From assembly GCF_029961765.1 (NCBI RefSeq), contig NZ_CP124681.1, positions 682,001 through 746,000 of the forward strand: a stretch of DNA of 64,000 nt. The letters run 5' to 3'. The DNA is from Nocardioides sp. QY071. GTDB taxonomy: Bacteria > Actinomycetota > Actinomycetes > Propionibacteriales > Nocardioidaceae. The notes beneath the pieces were generated by a model. That model had not been told where the DNA came from, made no database searches, and saw only the letters and a program-made list of their open reading frames with translations. This document shows positions 59,074 to 64,000 of the stretch, piece by piece. Each line of letters begins with the position of its first letter. Position 1 is the stretch's first letter. Made by a program: the position numbers and the translations under genes.

Positions 59074-60777
59074 TCAGCCCGGGCAGGGGAGCGTGGTGAA
59101 CTCCGTCGAGCGGGTCGTGGTGTGGCCGGCCCCGTCGACCGCGGTGACGGTGGCGGTGACGGTGCCGCCGATCGGGAACGGGCCGATGCTCGCCGTCCAG
59201 CCGCTGCCGGACCCGGTCATCGCCTTCTGGCCGTTGCCGCTCGGTCCGCTCCAGGCGACCCGGACCGACCGGAGCGTCGCGTCGCCGACCGTGGTCGTGA
59301 GGTCGCGGCCCGAGCAGTCGGTGGGACCACCGACCTGGATCGCGCCGATCACGGGCGGGTTGTCGACCGTGACGTGCACGGACACCAGGACCGTGCCGCC
59401 GGACCACGCGATCGCGACGGTGCCGGTGCTGCTGCCCTCGGCGAGGGTGGCGCGGTCAGCCGTGACGGACAGGCCGGAGTCCGCGCCGGGCTGCAGGGAC
59501 CCCTTCGACCGCGACACCGACAGCCACGCCACCCGCGACTTCACGGTGTAGTCCAGCGCGGTGCCGCCGGCATTGCGCAGCTGCACGGTGCCGCTGGACC
59601 TGGTGCCCAGGCGCAGGGTGCGGGTCGAGACGCGGAGGTCGCCCGGGGCGGCCACGGTGGCGTCGGTGGTGGCGCTGGTGGGATCGGTGGGGGTCGCGTC
59701 GGTGGTCGCGGGAACCGACGGATCCGCGGGTACGACGGTCGTCGGGGTCGCCGTGGCGATCGCCGTCGTCTCGCTCGCCTGCGTGGTCGGGAGCGAGCTG
59801 CTCGTCGCCGGGTCGGTCGCGATCGCCGACTCCTCGTCGGGCCACCAGGCCAGGCCGGCGGCACCGCCGAGGCCGAGCAGCAGCACGACCAGGCCCACGA
59901 CGAGCAGCACGCGCCTCGTCGTACCGCCCGCTCCGGCTCCGGCCGGACCGGGCAGCACCGGGTCGTCGACGTAGTAGGCGACCAGCCGCTCGTCCTCGAG
60001 GACCCGCTCGCGCAGGGCCGCGGGGGCGGCGAAGGCCGGGACGCCGGCGAGCAGGGCGAGCGGGCTGACCATCAGCCTGCGGCGGGTCTCGCAGGTCTCG
60101 CAGCCGTCGATGTGGCGGGCGACGCGCTTGCGGATCAGCGGTGAGAATCGCCCGTCCCAGTCGCCCAGGATGCCGGACAGCTCGCCGCACAGCTCGCTGC
60201 CGCGGCGCGCGATGAGCAGCGCCCCGAGCGAGCGCTCGACCTGGTCGCGGGCGCGGCTGAGCATGACGTAGGAGTTCTGCGTCGTCACGTCCATGGCGGC
60301 CGCGAGCTCGGCGCCGTCGAGGCCCTGGCGCAGGTGCAGGTCGAGGAGGGCGCGGTCGCGGTCGTTGAGACCCTCGATCGCCGCCCAGACCAGCTCGCGC
60401 AGCTCGTCTCGGACCGCGGCGTCGGTGACCTGCTGCTCCGGCCCGCTCCCGAGGTCAGGCATGGCTTCGAGCCACTCGTCGTCGTGGGCCTCCCGGGCCC
60501 GGCCGCGCAGGGTGCGCAGGCACTCGTTGCGCACCACGGAGTACAACCACGGCCGCAGCCGTGACGGATCGCGCAGCTGACCGACCTTCTCCGCCATCAG
60601 CACGAACGAGTCCGCCACGCAGTCGGCCGCCTCCTCGCGGTTGCGGAGCATCGAGTACGCGAAGTCGTGCAGCCGGTCGGCGTAGCGCTCGTAGACCCCG
60701 GCGAAGGCGTGCCGGTCGCCCGCGAGGACGCCCGCGACCAGGGTCGCGTCGTCCGCGGGCGGGCCCGAGACAGTCAT
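59074..60777 (-). CDS. ECF sigma factor fused to zinc-finger, membrane and extracellular domains
   Basis: A 567-residue fusion. Region 2 covers residues 18-88 and region 4 residues 122-182 (a DRDRALLDLHLRQGLDGAELAAAM helix-turn-helix). A putative anti-sigma zinc finger H-x3-C-x2-C (His222, Cys226, Cys229) follows, then one transmembrane helix at 289-311. A Thr/Pro-rich linker (315-385) leads to two extracytoplasmic Ig-like domains, the first BACON-like with VAWLSVSRSKGSLQPGA. Sensor, anti-sigma element and sigma factor are thus in one chain. Release by proteolysis or a conformational switch is inferred. Confidence 0.88.
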   Translation of the reverse strand: MTVSGPPADDATLVAGVLAGDRHAFAGVYERYADRLHDFAYSMLRNREEAADCVADSFVLMAEKVGQLRDPSRLRPWLYSVVRNECLRTLRGRAREAHDDEWLEAMPDLGSGPEQQVTDAAVRDELRELVWAAIEGLNDRDRALLDLHLRQGLDGAELAAAMDVTTQNSYVMLSRARDQVERSLGALLIARRGSELCGELSGILGDWDGRFSPLIRKRVARHIDGCETCETRRRLMVSPLALLAGVPAFAAPAALRERVLEDERLVAYYVDDPVLPGPAGAGAGGTTRRVLLVVGLVVLLLGLGGAAGLAWWPDEESAIATDPATSSSLPTTQASETTAIATATPTTVVPADPSVPATTDATPTDPTSATTDATVAAPGDLRVSTRTLRLGTRSSGTVQLRNAGGTALDYTVKSRVAWLSVSRSKGSLQPGADSGLSVTADRATLAEGSSTGTVAIAWSGGTVLVSVHVTVDNPPVIGAIQVGGPTDCSGRDLTTTVGDATLRSVRVAWSGPSGNGQKAMTGSGSGWTASIGPFPIGGTVTATVTAVDGAGHTTTRSTEFTTLPCPG

Positions 60778-60909
60778 GGCGTGATCGTAGGGACACAGGG
60801 GTGTGAGCGCCTACGGATCGAGAACTTGCAGGTTTTCCGGGACCGGGTTGTCCCCGGTCGCCACTAGCGTCCTCAGGGTCCCCCACCACCGATCGTCAGG
60901 AGTGAAGAG

Positions 60910-61491
60910 ATGGCCGAGGTCGTCCTGTTCCACCACGCCCGCGGGCTCACCGACGGCGTCCGGGAGTTCGCCGAGGCGTTGCGCTCCGCCGGACACGTCG
61001 TGCACAGCCCCGACCTGTTCGACGGCACCCTCCCCGACAGCCTCGACGCCGGCCTGGCCCTGATCCGCGAGCTCGGTGACGAGCTGGACGCGCGCGCCGA
61101 CCGCGCCGTCGAGGCCCTGCCGCCCGAGCTGGTGTACGCCGGGTTCTCCGTGGGCGAGGCCGCGGCCCAGCGCCTCGCCCAGACCCGGCCGGGCGCGCGC
61201 GGGGCCCTGCTCTACGAGTCCTGCATCCCCGTCACCGGTGAGTGGGCCTTCGGTCCCTGGCCGGCCGGCGTGCCGGTCCAGGTGCACGGCGGCGAGGGCG
61301 ACGAGTTCTTCGCCGAGGACCTGCCCGCCGCCAAGGAGCTGGTCGAGGCGGCCGGGCCCGAGCTGGGCGAGCTGTTCCTCTATCCCGCCGACGGTCACCT
61401 GTTCACGGACAGCTCGCTGCCGACGTACGACGCCGCGGCGGCCGGTGTGGTGCTGGAGCGGTCGGTGGCGTTCCTCGCGCAGCTCGGTTGA
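60910..61491 (+). CDS. Dienelactone hydrolase family protein
   Basis: A 193-residue alpha/beta-hydrolase of the dienelactone hydrolase group. The N-terminus is VVLFHHARGLTDGVREFAEALRSAGH, a nucleophile-elbow-like GFSVGEAAAQRLA lies near residue 78, the acid is in VHGGEGDEFFAED, and the His is in LYPADGHLFTDS. The nucleophile position reads G-F-S-V-G, so serine rather than the usual cysteine of true dienelactone hydrolases. Substrate unknown. AGGAGTGAAGAG precedes the ATG. Divergent from the sigma fusion gene. Confidence 0.88.
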   Translation: MAEVVLFHHARGLTDGVREFAEALRSAGHVVHSPDLFDGTLPDSLDAGLALIRELGDELDARADRAVEALPPELVYAGFSVGEAAAQRLAQTRPGARGALLYESCIPVTGEWAFGPWPAGVPVQVHGGEGDEFFAEDLPAAKELVEAAGPELGELFLYPADGHLFTDSSLPTYDAAAAGVVLERSVAFLAQLG

Positions 61492-61497
61492 GTCGCC

Positions 61498-62796
61498 TCA
61501 GGCCGGGGTGATCGGGATCGACCTGCGCGGCTCGAACACGAACGACGCACCCGTGCTGAACCGGGTGACCGCGACCTCCTCGGCCTCGGGGCGCTCCTCG
61601 CCTGCGACGACCTCGACCTGCCACCCGCCGCGCGGCGACGCGGTGACCCGGGCGTCGAGGTGGGGGTCGACGGCGCCGGCGATCGCCCGGAGCGCGTCGG
61701 GCCAGTCGGGGCCGCACAGGGAGATCCAGGCCGCGTCCTCGTCGGCAGGTCCGGGGGCGACGGTGATCGCGGCCGCGTCGGCGGATGCCGCGACGTACGC
61801 CGCCGGGTTGAGCAGCGGGTGCAGCCAGATCGCGCGCAGAGCGCCTGCGGGGTCGCGAGGCAGGTCGAGGGCGCGGGCCAGCCGCTCGGCGCCGATGCCG
61901 GCGATGCCGGTCAGCTGCTTGCGGCGCAGCTTGAGCAGCTCGGCGTCGGTCTCCACGCGCTCGGCCACCGCGAGGGTGAAGCCCCGGTCCAGCAGGTGCA
62001 TCTGCAGGCAGACCTCGTCGGCGATCCGGACCAGCGCGGAGTGCGAGAACGCGGCGAAGTCGACGTCCGACAGCAATGGTCCGGCGTAGTCGGCGAGGCC
62101 CTCGTCGGAGGGGTCGATCGGCGCGAGCTCGAGCAGCGCGGCCCGGGAGCGCTCGTTGACGGCCAGCGCCGGCACCGGCGCCGGCTCGGGGAAGGCGGGG
62201 TCGATCGTCACGGTCCAGGCGCAGTGCGGGCTGCGGTCGGCGGGCACGCGCGGCGGCCGGTGGATCGGACGGACCTGGGCGTGCGGGTTGGTGGCGATGG
62301 CGGTGGCGTCGAAGGTCGGGTCCTCGATGTCGTGACACATGCCCCGCACGTAGTCGGCGCCCATCGGCTCCACGTCGACCAGCGCGCCGCAGTGGTCGAG
62401 CCGGAACTCGCCGTGCCACGGGTCGTGCACGGTGTAGCGGAAGTCCATGAACTGCGGCGGAGCGCCGATGTCGAGCTGCAGGCCCTTGAAGATGGTGACC
62501 ACGTCGCCCTGCCCGGGTACGGCGGGCGCGTACCCCAGCGCCTGCTGCATCCGCCGCGTGTAGATGGGCGACGCGGCCGCCCACTCCTCGATCGCGACCT
62601 GCAGCATCTCCTCGCGCCCGAAGGCCGCGATGCACCACGCCATGCCGGAGCGGTCGATCAGCTGGCCCATGAGCAGCAGCTCGGGAACCAGTGTCGCCAG
62701 CTCGGCGCGGCTCAGCTCGGCGTACCGGCTGCACCCCATACGAATCGGCTGCGATTTGCCCGGTTCGGGGACCAAATCGAATGGGGTGCCGTTCAT
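61498..62796 (-). CDS. Unrecognised conserved-looking protein
   Basis: A 432-residue protein (413 if started at the ATG at 62739). I do not recognise a named family. Features are a helical N-terminus (LSRAELATLVPELLLMGQLIDRSG), a central Cys/His-rich stretch (FRLDHCGALVDVEPMGADYVRGMCHDIEDP) that could bind metal or form a thiol active site, and IHRPPR shortly after. The C-terminal third is a mixed helix/strand domain. The ATG at 62796 overlaps the stop of the oxidoreductase gene (ATGA), but then residues 3-22 are encoded by a 59-bp palindromic element, so the true start is uncertain. Confidence 0.65.
   Translation of the reverse strand: MNGTPFDLVPEPGKSQPIRMGCSRYAELSRAELATLVPELLLMGQLIDRSGMAWCIAAFGREEMLQVAIEEWAAASPIYTRRMQQALGYAPAVPGQGDVVTIFKGLQLDIGAPPQFMDFRYTVHDPWHGEFRLDHCGALVDVEPMGADYVRGMCHDIEDPTFDATAIATNPHAQVRPIHRPPRVPADRSPHCAWTVTIDPAFPEPAPVPALAVNERSRAALLELAPIDPSDEGLADYAGPLLSDVDFAAFSHSALVRIADEVCLQMHLLDRGFTLAVAERVETDAELLKLRRKQLTGIAGIGAERLARALDLPRDPAGALRAIWLHPLLNPAAYVAASADAAAITVAPGPADEDAAWISLCGPDWPDALRAIAGAVDPHLDARVTASPRGGWQVEVVAGEERPEAEEVAVTRFSTGASFVFEPRRSIPITPA
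62731..62789. repeat. 59-bp palindromic element, copy 3
   Basis: Begins GCACCCCATACG and ends CGAATGGGGTGC, exactly 59 bp, with GACCAA at positions 40-45 as in copies 1 and 2. It lies between the oxidoreductase stop and the body of the next minus-strand gene. The frame through it is open and would give the N-terminus MNGTPFDLVPEPGKSQPIRM if the upstream ATG is used. Confidence 0.75.
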
Positions 62797-63638
62797 ACGA
62801 GACCCAGCCGGGCGGCCATCTTGTCGAGGTAGGTCAGCACGGCGGACTCGTCGGAGTCGGGCACGCCCCAGATCAGCTCGGACGCGCCGGCGGCCATCCA
62901 GTCGGCGAAGTCCTCCTCCGTGGGCCGCTTCGCGACCAGCACCCGGACGTCGGGCTCGCCCTCACGACCGGCCTCGGCCCACTCCTTGCGCAGCAGGCCG
63001 GCGCTGGCGGCGACGTCGGTCGAGGTCGGCGTGGTCATCCAGCCGTCGGCGTGGGTGGCGATCCACTTCATCGTCTTCGGTCCGGCGCCGGCGCCGATGA
63101 TGACCGGGATCCGGCCCTGCGGGGGCTTCGGGTAGGCCCAGCTCGGGCCGAACGAGACGAACTCGCCGTCGTACGACGCCTCGTCCTGCGTCCACAGCGC
63201 CCGCATCGCGCCGAGGTACTCCGCCAGCACGGTGCGGCGCTTCGCGGCGGGCACGTGGTGGTCGGTGAGCTCGTCGGTGTTCCAGCCGAAGCCGGCGCCG
63301 ACGGTGACCCGGCCGCCGGAGAGGTGGTCGAGGGTCGCGAGCGTCTTGGCGAGGGTGATCGGGTCGGACTCGACGGGCAGCGAGACGGCCGTGGACAGGC
63401 CGATCCGGGTGGTGACCGCCGCGCAGGTCGCGAGCGAGACCCACGGGTCGAGGGTGCGCAGGTAGCGGTCGTCGGGCAGTTCCTCGCCGCCGGTCGGGTG
63501 GAGCGCGTCGCGACGGACCGGGATGTGGGTGTGCTCGGGCACGTAGATCGTGTCGAAGCCCCGCTCCTCGGCCGCCTGGGCCAGTCGGGCCGGCGTGATG
63601 CCGCGGTCGGAGGTGAAGAGGACGATCCCGTTGCGCAT
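62793..63638 (-). CDS. LLM-class (probably F420-dependent) oxidoreductase
   Basis: A 281-residue luciferase-like monooxygenase-fold protein. The N-terminus is RNGIVLFTSDRGITPARLAQAAEERGFDTIYVPEHTHIP. RIGLSTAVSLPVESDPITLAKTLATLDHLSGGRVTVGAGFGWN is the characteristic cofactor-binding region; F420 is common for this type in actinobacteria. A C-terminal PVIIGAGAGPKTMKWIATHADGWMT follows. The start is ATG at 63638; a GTG two codons earlier is possible. A KstR-like palindrome (63649-63662) lies just upstream. Confidence 0.9.
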   Translation of the reverse strand: MRNGIVLFTSDRGITPARLAQAAEERGFDTIYVPEHTHIPVRRDALHPTGGEELPDDRYLRTLDPWVSLATCAAVTTRIGLSTAVSLPVESDPITLAKTLATLDHLSGGRVTVGAGFGWNTDELTDHHVPAAKRRTVLAEYLGAMRALWTQDEASYDGEFVSFGPSWAYPKPPQGRIPVIIGAGAGPKTMKWIATHADGWMTTPTSTDVAASAGLLRKEWAEAGREGEPDVRVLVAKRPTEEDFADWMAAGASELIWGVPDSDESAVLTYLDKMAARLGLV

Positions 63639-63648
63639 GCCCACAAAC

Positions 63649-63662
63649 TAGAACGAGTTCTA
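63649..63662. promoter_or_regulatory. KstR-like palindromic operator
   Basis: TAGAACGAGTTCTA has perfect 6-bp arms around GA and matches the published KstR consensus TnnAACnnGTTnnA. It lies between the F420-type oxidoreductase (start 63638) and the divergent TetR gene (start 63707). KstR and related TetR proteins control sterol or lipid catabolism in mycolic-acid actinobacteria. Here the TetR product encoded alongside may be the binder. Confidence 0.6.
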
Positions 63663-63671
63663 AGAAATGTC

Positions 63672-63700
63672 TTGCGCCCGACGGATGCGTCTCCTATGTT
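63672..63700 (+). promoter_or_regulatory. Promoter of the TetR gene, leaderless
   Basis: TTGCGC (63672-63677) and TATGTT (63695-63700) are 17 bp apart. The GTG start at 63707 is 7 bp after the -10 box, so transcription would begin at or beside the start codon, giving a leaderless mRNA. Confidence 0.5.
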
Positions 63701-63706
63701 GGACAT

Positions 63707-64000
63707 GTGTCCAGTCAGGTGTTCGAGATGCCACGCCAAGGGTTGAACCCCCGGCAGGCCGAGACGGTGGAGAGGCTGCTGGCCGCCGGGCTCGAGGAGC
63801 TGCGGGCGGTCGGCCACGAGGCGTTGACGGTCCGTACGGTCGCCCAGCGGGCGGGGGTCTCCCCGGCGACCGCATACACCTACCTCGCCTCCAAGAACCA
63901 CCTCTTCGCCGAGCTCTTCTGGCGCCACCTGACGGCGACGGAGATCGCCCAGATCGCCGCAGGTTCGGCGACCCAGCGGCTCCAGGCCACGATGCGGGCG
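63707..64000 (+). CDS. TetR family regulator (partial, runs off the window)
   Basis: The first 98 codons of a TetR regulator, open to the window end. The helix-turn-helix is LTVRTVAQRAGVSPATAYTYLASKNHLFAELFWRHL. The GTG at 63707 (SSQVFEMPRQGLNPRQ) fits the leaderless promoter; an ATG at 63728 is an alternative. It is divergent from the F420-type oxidoreductase, and the KstR-like palindrome between them is its likely operator. The ligand-binding domain is not in the window. Confidence 0.88.
   Translation, partial: MSSQVFEMPRQGLNPRQAETVERLLAAGLEELRAVGHEALTVRTVAQRAGVSPATAYTYLASKNHLFAELFWRHLTATEIAQIAAGSATQRLQATMRA

Noticed and set aside
60848..60870. TTGTCC and TAGCGT as a promoter for the dienelactone hydrolase-like gene
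   Set aside because: The spacing is only 11 bp, too short for a primary sigma factor promoter.

Overview
The window is very GC-rich chromosomal DNA (about 70% or more G+C by eye) from an actinobacterium. The mycobacterial-type SerC, an IdeR/DtxR iron regulator with the classical metal ligands, a SigE-family sigma factor paired with a beta-propeller protein, many GTG starts, pervasive 1-4 bp stop/start overlaps and several apparently leaderless starts all fit the Nocardioidaceae (Nocardioides-like). That placement is inferred. No rRNA, tRNA, phage, IS element or CRISPR array was seen. Both ends are cut inside a chromosome; the last gene (TetR, 63707 onward) runs off the window.

Layout. 1-4400: topoisomerase IB, DUF1905 and macro-domain genes, two GNAT acetyltransferases, a small membrane protein and serC. 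4370-10240: a polar-solute ABC importer with a Baeyer-Villiger-type monooxygenase, divergent from a PucR regulator. 10400-14050: an ABC-2 exporter next to a NarL-type two-component system. 14260-20180: an FMN-binding protein with a MocR/PdxR regulator, an MFS transporter with a FadR regulator, and an EamA exporter with a LysR regulator. 20200-22750: a secreted M15-like protein, citrate synthase and pdxH.

22700-31380 is the most distinctive stretch. It is a minus-strand, translationally coupled set: patatin-like lipase, KAS III, metallo-beta-lactamase-fold hydrolase, F390-synthetase-like adenylating enzyme, extended SDR, family-2 glycosyltransferase, small alpha/beta-hydrolase-like protein, family-1 glycosyltransferase, and a repeat-rich membrane protein. 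The order of chemistries resembles the Ole (long-chain olefin / beta-lactone) pathway with two glycosyltransferases added; the product is unknown. The family-2 glycosyltransferase carries an in-frame, palindrome-bearing duplication.

31440-42170: a secreted CocE-type hydrolase, a TetR-controlled heterodimeric ABC exporter, two lipoproteins and a methionine ABC importer. 42180-47770: a quinate/shikimate catabolic operon (permease, dehydroquinase, dehydrogenase, dehydroshikimate dehydratase) under a divergent LacI regulator. 47775-50230: a promoter, a 12-codon leader ORF and mutually exclusive RNA hairpins ending in a terminator, then a DHA2 drug exporter with MarR. 50250-64000: alpha-glucosidase, a thioesterase-like protein, IdeR, sirtuin, isoaspartyl methyltransferase, DUF2277, beta-propeller/SigE pair, enoyl-reductase-like protein, a sigma/zinc-finger/membrane fusion, a dienelactone-hydrolase-like protein, an unrecognised protein, an F420-type oxidoreductase and a TetR regulator.

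A second theme is the intergenic DNA. At least five families of inverted repeats sit at gene ends, and several contain the stop codons of the flanking genes. They include a palindromic element of exactly 59 bp present three times.
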